In this document: one piece after another, positions 43,478 through 52,546 of the stretch
How positions within the stretch are numbered: position 1 is the stretch's first letter
How the letters are laid out: every line of letters starts with the position of its first letter
Assembly (NCBI RefSeq): GCF_036634175.1
Contig: NZ_JAZIFX010000001.1
Location: 1 to 64,000 of the forward strand
Reading direction: 5' to 3'
Origin: Streptomyces sp. P9-A2
GTDB lineage: Bacteria > Actinomycetota > Actinomycetes > Streptomycetales > Streptomycetaceae
Length of the DNA stretch: 64,000 nucleotides
The notes under the pieces: generated by a model
Databases searched by the model: none
Seen by the model: the letters and a program-made list of their open reading frames with translations, nothing else
Told to the model about the DNA's origin: nothing
Program-made: the position numbers and the translations under genes

Positions 43478-44643
43478 CGGTCGAACCCGTTCCGCGTCAG
43501 CCAGCCGTCGATGTGGTCGACCGCGGACCGGAGGTGTTCCTTCTGGCCGCTGTAGTAGTGGTTCGCGCCCTCGATGACGCTGAGCTGCTTGTTCTCGTGG
43601 GCGATGCCCTCGTAGATGGCCCGGGGGTGGGCCGGCGGGCACGCGTCGTCGCGGGAGTTCTCCAGCAGGAGCACCGGGACGGTCACCCGGGACGCCGCGT
43701 CGACGGCGTCGACCTGGGCGGTGTCGTAGGACCACTGGGAGAGCCAGCTGCGGGTGGTGGTGAAGCGGCCCAGCGCCGAGGGGCCGTCGTTGACCAGGCG
43801 GGGGTCACCGAGGTAGGAGCCGGGGGCCCGGTCGTTGGGGTCGACGGAGAGGTCCAGCCAGCGGGGGTCTGCCATGGTGCCCTGCACCACGAAGCAGTGC
43901 TCCTCCTGGTCGCGTCCGGCCGCCTTCAGACCGGCCAGCCGCTCCTGGCAGTAAGCGGTGATACGGCGGCTGCGGGCCACCTGGGCCGCGCGGTACTCGG
44001 CCAGGAACTCCGCGGTGTACGGAGGCTGGTCGGGGTTCTGAGGGGAGTACAGGTTCAGGTGGGGGTCGCGCTCGTCGGGGCGCGACTCGTCGAGGATCGA
44101 GGCGTCCAGGAAGTCGGTGAGCAGGTGGTGCCGGCTGCGGTGGGCGGCAAGGATCATCACCCCGTCGGCCGGGGTGAGCCGGGTGTCGGCGAGCGGGGTG
44201 TACTCCCCCGCACCGGTCAGCTTGATGACCGGTTTCTCGGCCTCGGCCTGATAGCCCATCATCAGCGAGCCGCCGCCGCTCCATCCGGCCAGGATGACCC
44301 GCTCGTAGCCGAGGCGCTCCTTGGCGTCCTTCACCACGGCGCCGAGGTCGAGCAGGACGTTCTCCATGATCAGCGCGGCGTCGCCGTTGCTGTAGCGGGT
44401 GCCGGCGGCGACCACGTGGAATCCGGCGCGGGCCAGCGCCGAGAACATCGGCAGGTAACCGGGCGATCCGATCGGGTGCATGGCGACCACGCAGGTGGTG
44501 GACGGGTTCTCCCCACGGAGCAACTGGGCCTGCAGCACCACCGAGTCACCGATCGTGCCGTAGACGTCCTTGCGGGTGGAGTTGTCCCGTTGCACCACGA
44601 GGTAGGGGGTGCGGGTGTACTTCACGGACCTGTCCGCGGGCAT
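43474..44643 (-). CDS. large alpha/beta hydrolase (esterase type)
   Basis: A 389-residue serine hydrolase. Ser122 in AGWSGGGS, Asp in ENSRDDACPP, His in EGANHYYSG. A lid insertion lies between the nucleophile and the acid (about residues 150-290). No signal peptide. First gene of the operon hydrolase-CoA-transferase-hydrolase. It probably frees an acid from an ester or lactone before CoA transfer. Confidence 0.87.
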   Translation of the reverse strand: MPADRSVKYTRTPYLVVQRDNSTRKDVYGTIGDSVVLQAQLLRGENPSTTCVVAMHPIGSPGYLPMFSALARAGFHVVAAGTRYSNGDAALIMENVLLDLGAVVKDAKERLGYERVILAGWSGGGSLMMGYQAEAEKPVIKLTGAGEYTPLADTRLTPADGVMILAAHRSRHHLLTDFLDASILDESRPDERDPHLNLYSPQNPDQPPYTAEFLAEYRAAQVARSRRITAYCQERLAGLKAAGRDQEEHCFVVQGTMADPRWLDLSVDPNDRAPGSYLGDPRLVNDGPSALGRFTTTRSWLSQWSYDTAQVDAVDAASRVTVPVLLLENSRDDACPPAHPRAIYEGIAHENKQLSVIEGANHYYSGQKEHLRSAVDHIDGWLTRNGFDR

Positions 44644-44701
44644 GGGCGTTCCTCCGGTGCTCGACGTCGTGCGGGCCGGCTGTCAGATGCCGTCCACAAA
44701 A

Positions 44702-44716
44702 CCATACAGCGTTTGG
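44702..44716. promoter_or_regulatory. cluster operator, hydrolase/CoA-transferase operon
   Basis: CCATACAGCGTTTGG, 14 of 15 positions, the best match of the set. It is 59 bases before the ATG. Confidence 0.83.
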
Positions 44717-44822
44717 ATCCTTCTGTGCAGCTCCTCCGAGGCCGGGGCTCCGGCCTGTGGACCGGGCCGGGGCAGGGTGGGGCACAGCCCGTGGGAGGGT
44801 GACTGCCCCCGCTCGGCCGAAA

Positions 44823-44875
44823 GCTCGCGGCAGCGTCCGGCACCGCGGCGGACCGCGGTGCCGGCGCCCGCGAGC
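44823..44875 (-). terminator. nested hairpin after the EchA20-like operon
   Basis: Inner perfect 12-bp stem (44837-44848 with 44853-44864, loop CGGA) and outer 8-bp stem (44823-44830 with 44868-44875), starting 27 bases beyond the stop. Confidence 0.85.
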
Positions 44876-44901
44876 CCGGCGGGAACCGTACGGGTGGTCC
44901 C

Positions 44902-45678
44902 CTACGAAGAGGTGCCCCGCGAGAGGTAGCCCCGGCGCTCGCCGGACACGAAGGTCTCGCGGGCCTCGCGCGCGTCACCGCGCATGTTCAGTTCGAGGGT
45001 CAGCGCGGTCTCCTGGCGGTACAGCGGGCCGATGTCCCGCCGGGCGCTGCCGTTGATGGCCTTCTTGGCCGCCCTGACCACCGCCGGCCGCTTGGCCGCG
45101 ATGACCCCGGCCAGCCGCCGTGCCTCCACCACGACCGACTCCTCGTCGGGCACCGCGACCACGGTCCCGTACGAGGCCAGTTCCCGCCCCAGGACCGGCT
45201 CGCAGGTGAGCATGGCCTGGCGCAGCCGTTTGTCCGGCATCAGGCCCATGGCCTGGACCGCGCCGCCGGTGGCACCGTTGTCGACCTCGGCGAGCACGAA
45301 GCGGCACTCCTCGTCGGCGACGACGATGTCGCAGGCGCCGGCGACCAGGACGCCCAGCCCGATGCAGTAGCGGTGTACGGCGGCGATGACGGGGGCGGCG
45401 CACTCGTGCAGGGCCACCGTGAGGTCCGTGGAGCCGTTGACCTGGCCGAGGATGCCCTCGAAGCCGGGCAGCCGCTGGACCTCCTTGACGTCGCCACCCC
45501 CGATGAAGCCCCGGCCCTCGCCGCGCAGGAGCACCGCGCGTACCTCGGGGCGCGCGGCGACGCCCTCCACGACGGCTGCCAGCGCGGCGAGGTCATCGAT
45601 CCCGACGGCGTTGACCGGCGGGGCGTCGACGACCAGCTCGAGGACGCCGTCCTCGGACAGCTTCTGGTGGATGGGCAC
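44902..45678 (-). CDS. crotonase resembling the ring hydrolase EchA20
   Basis: A 258-residue crotonase. Instead of the usual hydratase motifs it has GEGRGFIGGGDVKEVQRL, ECAAPVIAAVHRYCIGLGVLVAG, and a C-terminal YRQETALTLELNMRGDAREARETFV. This end and the spacing match my memory of mycobacterial EchA20, which opens the last steroid ring by hydrolysing a beta-ketoacyl-CoA ring. The hydratase Glu pair is not evident. By analogy it may cleave an alicyclic beta-keto thioester. Last gene of a three-gene unit. Confidence 0.82.
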   Translation of the reverse strand: MPIHQKLSEDGVLELVVDAPPVNAVGIDDLAALAAVVEGVAARPEVRAVLLRGEGRGFIGGGDVKEVQRLPGFEGILGQVNGSTDLTVALHECAAPVIAAVHRYCIGLGVLVAGACDIVVADEECRFVLAEVDNGATGGAVQAMGLMPDKRLRQAMLTCEPVLGRELASYGTVVAVPDEESVVVEARRLAGVIAAKRPAVVRAAKKAINGSARRDIGPLYRQETALTLELNMRGDAREARETFVSGERRGYLSRGTSS

Positions 45679-45693
45679 GGTGTCCTCCTTCGC

Positions 45694-46812
45694 TCAGCGT
45701 CCGCGTTCGTCGCCGGTCAGCGACGGGACCTTCGGGTGCGGCATGGGGTGGGCCAGGGGCGGGGCCTCGTCGGGCGCCTCGGCCCGGCACATCTCGACCG
45801 CCTTGGCGTAGGCGGCGACCTGCCGGTCCTCCAGCTCGTAGTCGAACCTGGCGGTGTACATCGGGTACGCCTCGGGGGTGGGCGGATTCTCCCGCAGCCA
45901 CTCGACGGTCTCCACGAGCGCGTCGTACGCCGTGATGACGTCCCGGTGACCGAGCTGGGTGCGGATCTTCGAGGCGTCGACCGTCATGTGCGGGCGGGAG
46001 GCGGGCGCCAGGAACTCGTTGACGGCCGAGGGCGCGATCAGCGACGGGATGCCCACGAAGTCCAGCGGCTTCCCGCAGATCTCCGCCACCACCTCGGCCC
46101 ACTGGCGCAGGGTGAACTGGTCGTCGTCGGCGACGTTGTAGGACTCGCCGTCGGCCACCTCGGGCTGGTCGACCATCGCCATGATGCCCGCGGCCGCGTT
46201 CCGGGCGGCGCAGCGGAAGATCGTCCACAGGCCGTCGTCGGGCAGGATCATGTAATCGCGGCCGTCCTGGATCCGCTTCAGCACCGCCCACTCCCACGGC
46301 ACGATGTTGCGCGGGCCGTAGATCTGCGGGTACCGGACGTAGGACGCCTTGTAGGCGCCGTTCGCGGCGCGTTCCATCACCGAGCGCTCGGCGTTCAGGA
46401 TCTGCATCGCGAACTTCGCGGGCACCTCGGCGGTGTCGGCCAGCGGGCTGTCCTCGCGGGCGTTGACCTTCATGCCCCACGGCTTGGAGCCCTGCGGCTC
46501 GATGAAGCCGCGGTAGACCGGTACCCCGCCGACACAGATCAGCTGGTCGGTGCGGCCGGCGAAGAACTCCCCGGTCACCCGCATCCGCCCGTAGGTCGCG
46601 ACCACGAGGTCCCACTCCTGGCCACCGACGACCTCCTGAAGCGTCTCGGCGAAGTGCGGGTCGGCGTGCAGGTGCCGGACATCGGGCAGACCGGGGGGCT
46701 CGTGGGCGCCGCGGTGCAGCATGGTGACGTCGTGGCCCCGGTCGAGCAGCCCCTGCAGGATGTGCGGGCCGGTCGGGCCGGTGCCGCCGATGACCAGTGT
46801 CCTCTTGCTCAT
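45694..46812 (-). CDS. NAD-dependent epimerase/dehydratase-like protein (paralogue 1)
   Basis: A 372-residue extended-SDR protein. GGTGPTGPH is the cofactor loop, and RYPQIYGPRNIVPWEWAV and NVADDDQFTLRQWAEVV are further hallmarks, ending LAHPMPHPKVPSL. The usual YxxxK pair is not at the expected place, so it may be an atypical isomerase or reductase. Its whole length matches the gene at 62333-63454, so the cluster carries two clear paralogues at different points of the regulon. Between an SDR (3-base gap) and the EchA20-like crotonase. Confidence 0.87.
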   Translation of the reverse strand: MSKRTLVIGGTGPTGPHILQGLLDRGHDVTMLHRGAHEPPGLPDVRHLHADPHFAETLQEVVGGQEWDLVVATYGRMRVTGEFFAGRTDQLICVGGVPVYRGFIEPQGSKPWGMKVNAREDSPLADTAEVPAKFAMQILNAERSVMERAANGAYKASYVRYPQIYGPRNIVPWEWAVLKRIQDGRDYMILPDDGLWTIFRCAARNAAAGIMAMVDQPEVADGESYNVADDDQFTLRQWAEVVAEICGKPLDFVGIPSLIAPSAVNEFLAPASRPHMTVDASKIRTQLGHRDVITAYDALVETVEWLRENPPTPEAYPMYTARFDYELEDRQVAAYAKAVEMCRAEAPDEAPPLAHPMPHPKVPSLTGDERGR

Positions 46813-46815
46813 GGC

Positions 46816-47628
46816 TCAGTCCTCGATTCCACGGCTGACCGCGGGGGCCAGCCCTTCGCTGAAGGCGGTCTGTCCGCCGTCGACCGGGATGACCGCGCCG
46901 GTGATGAAGCTGGAGAGGTCGGAGGCGAGGAACACCACCGCCTGTGCCATCTCCTCGGGCCGGCCGACCCGGTTCAGCAGATGGGAGCGCTCGACCTCGC
47001 GCAGCCGCTCCGCGGGCAGGCCGTTGCGCAGCGCGGGGGTGTCGAAGACACCGGGCACGATCGCGTTGCAGCGGACGCCCCGCGCCCCGTAGTGCACCGC
47101 CACCGTGCGGGTCAGCCCGATGATGCCGGCCTTGGCGGTGTTGTAGCTCATCCGCCAGGTGGCGCCGGTGACGCCGCGGGTGGAGGACATGTTGACGATG
47201 CTGCCCTTCCCGGCTTCGAGCATCCCGGGCAGCACGTGCTTGCAGCCGAGTGCGGCGCCGGTCAGGGTGACCGACAGGCTGGTGTTCCACGCCTCCAGGT
47301 CGAGGTGGAGCGGGTCACGGTCGAGGTCCATCACCGGTCCGCCGGTGAGCGCGGCGTTGTTGTGCAGCACCGTCACCGGCTCGGCGAACGCCCGGCGCGC
47401 CGCCTCGACGGCCTCCTCCCAGGAAGCCTCGTCGGCGATGTCGAGGACCACCGCGGCGGCCGTGCCGCCGGCCCCGGTGATCGCCTGCGCGGTGGCGGTC
47501 GCGGTGTCGCCGTTCACGTCGGTCACCAGCACCTTGGCGCCCGCCGCGGCAAGGGCCTCGGCGGAGGCCCGGCCCATTCCGGAGCCTGCGCCGGTGACCA
47601 GCGCGACCCTCTCGTCCAGGGAACCCAT
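46816..47628 (-). CDS. SDR-family dehydrogenase
   Basis: A 270-residue short-chain dehydrogenase. Cofactor loop TGAGSGMG, substrate region HNNAALTGG, active-site YNTAKAG and C-terminal VVFLASDLSSFITGAVIPVDGG. HNNAA replaces the usual NNAG. First gene of the operon SDR-epimerase-EchA20-like crotonase, 31 bases after the operator. Confidence 0.9.
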   Translation of the reverse strand: MGSLDERVALVTGAGSGMGRASAEALAAAGAKVLVTDVNGDTATATAQAITGAGGTAAAVVLDIADEASWEEAVEAARRAFAEPVTVLHNNAALTGGPVMDLDRDPLHLDLEAWNTSLSVTLTGAALGCKHVLPGMLEAGKGSIVNMSSTRGVTGATWRMSYNTAKAGIIGLTRTVAVHYGARGVRCNAIVPGVFDTPALRNGLPAERLREVERSHLLNRVGRPEEMAQAVVFLASDLSSFITGAVIPVDGGQTAFSEGLAPAVSRGIED

Positions 47629-47659
47629 CGTCGTGTTCTCCGTTCACCTCGGCGTAAAA

Positions 47660-47674
47660 CCAAACAGTGTTCTA
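47660..47674. promoter_or_regulatory. cluster operator, SDR/epimerase/crotonase operon
   Basis: CCAAACAGTGTTCTA preceded by GTAAAA; 12 of 15 positions. Read with its flank it is nearly identical to the reverse of the site at 52373-52387. Confidence 0.8.
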
Positions 47675-47703
47675 TCAGGGTCGGGGGCGCGGGGGAAGGA
47701 GGG

Positions 47704-48165
47704 TCAGTCCCCGGCGCGCATGTGGTCGTCCAGGAGGGGCGGCCGGTCGGTCACGAAGTCCTCGGGCAGGTAGCGCTCGGCGAACTCGCGGGTGTCGTAG
47801 AAGTAGTCGCGGACCCAGCGGATGCGGCCGTCCTCGATCTTGAGCGTGCCCATCACCTTGAACGAGTGGAGCAGTTCGCCGTCGGCGTCGACGGAGTCGT
47901 CGTACCGCTCGGTGAGGACGTAGGGGCCGTCGGCGGCGGCGTGCACCAGGTCGAACCGGAAGCCCGCCACCCCCTTCCTGGCCTTCGCCTTCTCCAGGTC
48001 CGTCACCAGCTGCTCCAGGCTGGTCACCCGGGGCGGGTCGAAGCCGGCGGAGGCCCACCACAGGTCGTCGTGGCACAGCCGCCGGGCGGTCGCCGCCATG
48101 TCGTCGTGGGAAGGCCCGAAGTGGGCGAAGAAGTCGCGCACCACGGTCAGCGGATCGGTGTTCAC
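47704..48165 (-). CDS. SnoaL/NTF2-like protein (limonene-epoxide-hydrolase type)
   Basis: A 153-residue NTF2-fold protein: VVRDFFAHFGPSHDDM helix, ARRLCHDDLWWASAGFDPPR, then VLTERYDDSVDADGELLHSFKVMGTLKIEDGRIRWVRDYFYD, which includes the RxxD-type segment of limonene-1,2-epoxide-hydrolase relatives. GTG start with strong GGAGGAGG. It overlaps the VOC gene by 4 bases and ends the LivF operon. May hydrolyse an epoxide or isomerise a ring intermediate. Confidence 0.85.
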   Translation of the reverse strand: MNTDPLTVVRDFFAHFGPSHDDMAATARRLCHDDLWWASAGFDPPRVTSLEQLVTDLEKAKARKGVAGFRFDLVHAAADGPYVLTERYDDSVDADGELLHSFKVMGTLKIEDGRIRWVRDYFYDTREFAERYLPEDFVTDRPPLLDDHMRAGD

Positions 48166-48767
48166 GCCCCCTCCTCCCCTTCCCCGGCCGATGGGCCCGG
48201 CACGGGCCGGGCGTTCTCGTGGTCGTAGCGGTAGGCCGTGAGCACGGCCTCGTTCTCGCCCTCGTGGAAGCGGCGGACCAGGTCGTCGAAGTCCACGCCG
48301 TGACCGACCGGGTGCCGGGCGAAGGCCGGCGAGCGCAGGAACGCGGTCGCCTCCTCGTTGCCGGGGAACCGGTCGATCTGCAGCTCGGCCCGGTTCCCGT
48401 CCGGGTCCTGGTAGTAGAGCGACAGGGTCGGTCCGTGGTTGACGGCCCAGGTGGGGTCGGTGCCCCGGCCCTTGAGCCGTTCGTACGTGGCGACCAGGTC
48501 GGCCAGGCTCGCGTAGGTGAACGCGATGTGGTCCAGGCCCGCCGTGTGCCCGGCGGGCTCGCCGAGGTCCGGCGGCTGGACGACCGCGATCCGGTGGTGC
48601 TCGTCGTCGAAGGTCAGGAAGCCGATGAACTCGTTCTCGAACACCACCTCCGCCTGGAGCAGGTCGGCCCACCAGTCGAGCATCGGCCGGAACCGCCGGG
48701 TGCGGAGCACCACGTGGGCCAGGCGGGCGGGCACGACCCGGCGGGCCGTGCTCCCTTCCCCGGTCAT
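48162..48767 (-). CDS. VOC-family protein (extradiol-dioxygenase-like)
   Basis: A 201-residue vicinal-oxygen-chelate protein. Putative metal ligands are the His in RLAHVVLR, the His in GLDHIAFTY and the Glu in NRAELQID, the His-His-Glu pattern of type I extradiol dioxygenases. It has one pair of beta-alpha-beta modules plus a C-terminal tail. Overlaps the transporter stop by one base (TGATG). Whether it cleaves a catechol or acts as a glyoxalase-like isomerase is open. Confidence 0.85.
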   Translation of the reverse strand: MTGEGSTARRVVPARLAHVVLRTRRFRPMLDWWADLLQAEVVFENEFIGFLTFDDEHHRIAVVQPPDLGEPAGHTAGLDHIAFTYASLADLVATYERLKGRGTDPTWAVNHGPTLSLYYQDPDGNRAELQIDRFPGNEEATAFLRSPAFARHPVGHGVDFDDLVRRFHEGENEAVLTAYRYDHENARPVPGPSAGEGEEGA

Positions 48768-51532
48768 CAGCTGAGCTCCTCGACGAGGTCGCCGTCGCGC
48801 CGGCCGGCCGCCCGCGCGGTGTCCTGCGGGTCGGCGGACTCCGCCGGCTCCTCGGCGCCGCCCCCCAGGTAGGCGCTGAGCACCCGCGGGTCGTTGCGCA
48901 CCTCGTCGGGGCTGCCGTTGACGAGGACGGCTCCGGCGGTCAGCACGGTCACCTCGTCGCAGGCGGCGAGCACCATGTCGATGTTGTGCTCGACCAGCAG
49001 GATGCCCATGCCCCAGTCCTTGGCCAGGCGGCGCAGCAGCGCGGCGAGGTCCTGTGCCTCGGGGTCGCTCAGGCCGGCGGCGGGCTCGTCGAGGCAGAGC
49101 ACCGAGGGGGTGCTGGCGACGGCCCGGGCGATCGCCGCGAGGCGGCGGTGGCCCATGGAGAGTTCGCCGGGCTTCAGGTCGAGCTCGCCGAGCAGGTTGA
49201 ACTCGCGGGCCGCGGCGAGCGCCACGCCGTTGAGCTGGATGCGGCCCGGCCGCACGAAGTCGGCACCGTACTTCAGAGGGCTCCACTGCTCGCTGGCGAT
49301 GGCGAGGTTCTCGCGCAGGGTGAGGTCCTCGAACAGCTCCAGGGACTGGAAGGAGCGGCCCAGGCCGGCCTTCAGCCGCTTCTGGGGCGACAGCCGGGTC
49401 AGGTCGGTGCCGTCCAGGTCGACCGTGCCCGTCTCGGTCCGTACGAAGCCGGTGACGGCGTCGATGGCCGTGGTCTTGCCCGCGCCGTTGGGGCCGATCA
49501 GGCCGTGCACGGTGCCGGGTTCCACGGTGAACGTGGCGTCGGCCACGGCGACCACGTTGCCGAAGCGCACCCGCACTCCGGAGACGGTGAGCCGCTTGGG
49601 CGCCACCGGCTCCGCCTTGACCGCTTCGGCGGCCTGCACGTCCGCGGCGTCGGCCACCGGCTCCGCCTTCCTGCGGCGCAGCTTGCGTCCGATGCCCTTG
49701 ACCAGTTCGACGTTGACCTGCCACAGCCCGGACGGGTTCTGCACCAGGATGACCAGCAGCATCAGGCCGCTGATCAGCGGGAGCCAGGACTCGATCGAGT
49801 GGATGCCGGAGAACAGTTCCGAGCCGACGCCCGACGGCATCAGCGTGCCGCCCATGACACCGCCGCCGACGTAACCGGCGCCGCCCACCACGGTCATGGC
49901 GACGACCACGATGGAGTTGAAGGTGTCGAAGTTGATGGTCACCACGCTGAAGCTGCGGAAGGTGAGTACCACACCGGCGATGGCCGCGATGCCGGCCGCC
50001 GCACCGAAGGCGAACAGCTTGGCGCCGAAGACGCTGACGCCCAGGGAGGCCGCCGCACGCTCGTTGCTCCGCACGGCGAGCAGCCGCCGGCCGACGGCGC
50101 CGCGGCGCAGGTTGAGGACGCCGACCGCCACGAGCACCAGCAGGACGAGCGACATCACGGCGTAGTTTCCGGGTGCCAGCAGGCCGCTGACGTTCAGCCC
50201 GAAGATCTCGATGGGCGGGACGACGATGCCGCTGGTGCCGCCGCTGTAGTCGCTGTTGTTGAGGACGATGTTGTAGATGACGACGGCGAGGCCGAGGGTG
50301 ACGATGGCCAGGTTGATGCCGCGGGTGCGCAGGGCGGGCAGCGCCACCAGTACGCCGAGCAGCGCGGTGACGGCCACGGCACCGGCGAGGGCGGCGAGGA
50401 AGGGCCACTTCAGGTCGGCCACCAGGCGGGCGGCGATCAGGGCGCCGAAGCCGGCCAGCACGTACTGGGCGAGCGAGAGCTGCCCGGCGTAGCCGGTGAC
50501 GAGCACGATGGACACGCACAGGATCGCGAAGCCCATGGTGACGGTGACGGCGTTGGTCCAGGCGGTGTCGAACACCGAGGAGACCAGCCAGGCCATGACC
50601 GCGGTGACGACGACCGTGGGGATGATCCGCACCTTGCCGGAGCCCACGTCGATCATGCGGTCCAGTACGTGGCTGCGCAGCGGGATGCCGCGTCCGCGCA
50701 GCACCATGACGACGACCACGATGATGAAGGGCACACTGGCCGACCAGCCGGGCGCGCTGACGTAGCGGGCCAGGAGGGACTCGACGACACCGAGGCCGAT
50801 GGCTCCGGCGAAGACGATCGGGAACGAGTTGAAGTTGGCGATGAGGCCGACGGCGAGGGCGGGGATCACCAGCATGGCGAGGACCTGCGGCTGCAGGTAG
50901 GTGATCGGCGCGATCAGGGCGCCCGCGAGCGCGCTGAGGCCGGCGCCCAGGGCCCAGTTGACGGTCGCGATGCGCTCCGGGGAATGCCCGAGGCTCGCGG
51001 CGACGCGCACGTTCTCGGCGACCGCGCCGGTGGCGCGGCCGAACGTCGTACGGCGGTAGACGAACCAGAGCGCGACGGTGGAGGCGGCGCCGAGGAGGAA
51101 GAGGATCATGCGGTCGGCGCCGACGTAGACGTCCGGGGCGACCTGGATCCCGTTGGTCGGCAGCAGCGACGGCGCCGCCTTCAGGTCACTGCCGTAGATC
51201 AGTACGGCGGCCGATGTCAGCACCATCAGCACGGCGAGGGTCGAGATGACCTTCAGCAGGGCCGAGGCTTCCTTCATCGGTTTGAGGATCAGCAACTGCA
51301 CCAGGATGCCGAGGACCGCGCCCACCACGACGGCGAAGACCAGGCCGAGCCAGCGCGGGAGCGAGAAGCCCACCACGGCCTGGTAGTAGGCGTAGCCGCC
51401 GACCATCACGAAGCCGCCCTGGGCGAAGTTGAGGATGCCGGATCCCCGATAGACCAGTACCAGCCCCTGGGCGATCAGCGCGTAGAGCGCACCGGCTCCC
51501 AGGCCGATGAGCACATACCGGAGGATGTCCAT
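48767..51532 (-). CDS. branched-chain-type ABC transporter: LivH-LivM-LivG fusion
   Basis: A 921-residue fusion. LivH permease (about 1-290, YALIAQGLVLVYRGSGILNFAQGG) is followed by LivM permease (about 305-620, GYAGQLSLAQYVLAGFGA; GGAGYVGGGVMGG) and a LivG ATPase (about 655-890: Walker A GPNGAGKTT, Walker B VLCLDEPAAGL). The ABC signature is LSMGHRR in place of LSGGQ, common in LivG. With the LivF 40 bases upstream it imports an organic acid, not necessarily an amino acid; such systems often serve aromatic or alicyclic acids. Confidence 0.92.
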   Translation of the reverse strand: MDILRYVLIGLGAGALYALIAQGLVLVYRGSGILNFAQGGFVMVGGYAYYQAVVGFSLPRWLGLVFAVVVGAVLGILVQLLILKPMKEASALLKVISTLAVLMVLTSAAVLIYGSDLKAAPSLLPTNGIQVAPDVYVGADRMILFLLGAASTVALWFVYRRTTFGRATGAVAENVRVAASLGHSPERIATVNWALGAGLSALAGALIAPITYLQPQVLAMLVIPALAVGLIANFNSFPIVFAGAIGLGVVESLLARYVSAPGWSASVPFIIVVVVMVLRGRGIPLRSHVLDRMIDVGSGKVRIIPTVVVTAVMAWLVSSVFDTAWTNAVTVTMGFAILCVSIVLVTGYAGQLSLAQYVLAGFGALIAARLVADLKWPFLAALAGAVAVTALLGVLVALPALRTRGINLAIVTLGLAVVIYNIVLNNSDYSGGTSGIVVPPIEIFGLNVSGLLAPGNYAVMSLVLLVLVAVGVLNLRRGAVGRRLLAVRSNERAAASLGVSVFGAKLFAFGAAAGIAAIAGVVLTFRSFSVVTINFDTFNSIVVVAMTVVGGAGYVGGGVMGGTLMPSGVGSELFSGIHSIESWLPLISGLMLLVILVQNPSGLWQVNVELVKGIGRKLRRRKAEPVADAADVQAAEAVKAEPVAPKRLTVSGVRVRFGNVVAVADATFTVEPGTVHGLIGPNGAGKTTAIDAVTGFVRTETGTVDLDGTDLTRLSPQKRLKAGLGRSFQSLELFEDLTLRENLAIASEQWSPLKYGADFVRPGRIQLNGVALAAAREFNLLGELDLKPGELSMGHRRLAAIARAVASTPSVLCLDEPAAGLSDPEAQDLAALLRRLAKDWGMGILLVEHNIDMVLAACDEVTVLTAGAVLVNGSPDEVRNDPRVLSAYLGGGAEEPAESADPQDTARAAGRRDGDLVEELS

Positions 51533-51572
51533 GGAGGTGTCTCCTGTGAGTGGTGAGGCCGGGTCGAGCGCG

Positions 51573-52301
<729 letters not shown>

Positions 52302-52372
52302 GTCATCTCCCTCAGCGGTGGTGGAGCCGGGTGCGCTGCCATGGCGTGGTGGTGGGCGGCGCACACAACAAA

Positions 52373-52387
52373 GTAAACGCTGTTTGG
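52373..52387. promoter_or_regulatory. cluster operator, LivF operon
   Basis: Reverse strand CCAAACAGCGTTTAC preceded by GTAAAA; 13 of 15 positions and an almost perfect AAAC-N3-GTTT core. Confidence 0.82.
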
Positions 52388-52490
52388 TTTTACGCCCACC
52401 GCAAGCCGGGCGCAAGATCCGTGCATGGCCGGATTTCCTCGACACTTGGCGCGAACACATCCCTTGATGTTCTGGGCTGCACGCCATTAA

Positions 52491-52505
52491 CCTAACTATG
52501 TTTCG
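52491..52505. promoter_or_regulatory. cluster operator, binding-protein 1 operon
   Basis: CCTAACTATGTTTCG preceded by TTAA and followed by TTATG; 13 of 15 positions. TTGATG at 52464-52469 could be a -35 with a -10 at the operator edge. Confidence 0.8.
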
Positions 52506-52546
52506 TTATGTGTGGCAAGGACTCTGTCTCCTAGGGCAAGGACCCC

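Noticed and set aside
45373..48228. Very long plus-strand open frame (951 codons)
   Set aside because: It runs antisense to four genes with clear family motifs; its protein is low-complexity Gly/Arg/Val typical of high-GC shadow frames.
48986..51556. 856-codon plus-strand open frame
   Set aside because: Mirror of the LivHMG fusion; composition of Gly/Asp/His/Arg is a reading-frame artefact.
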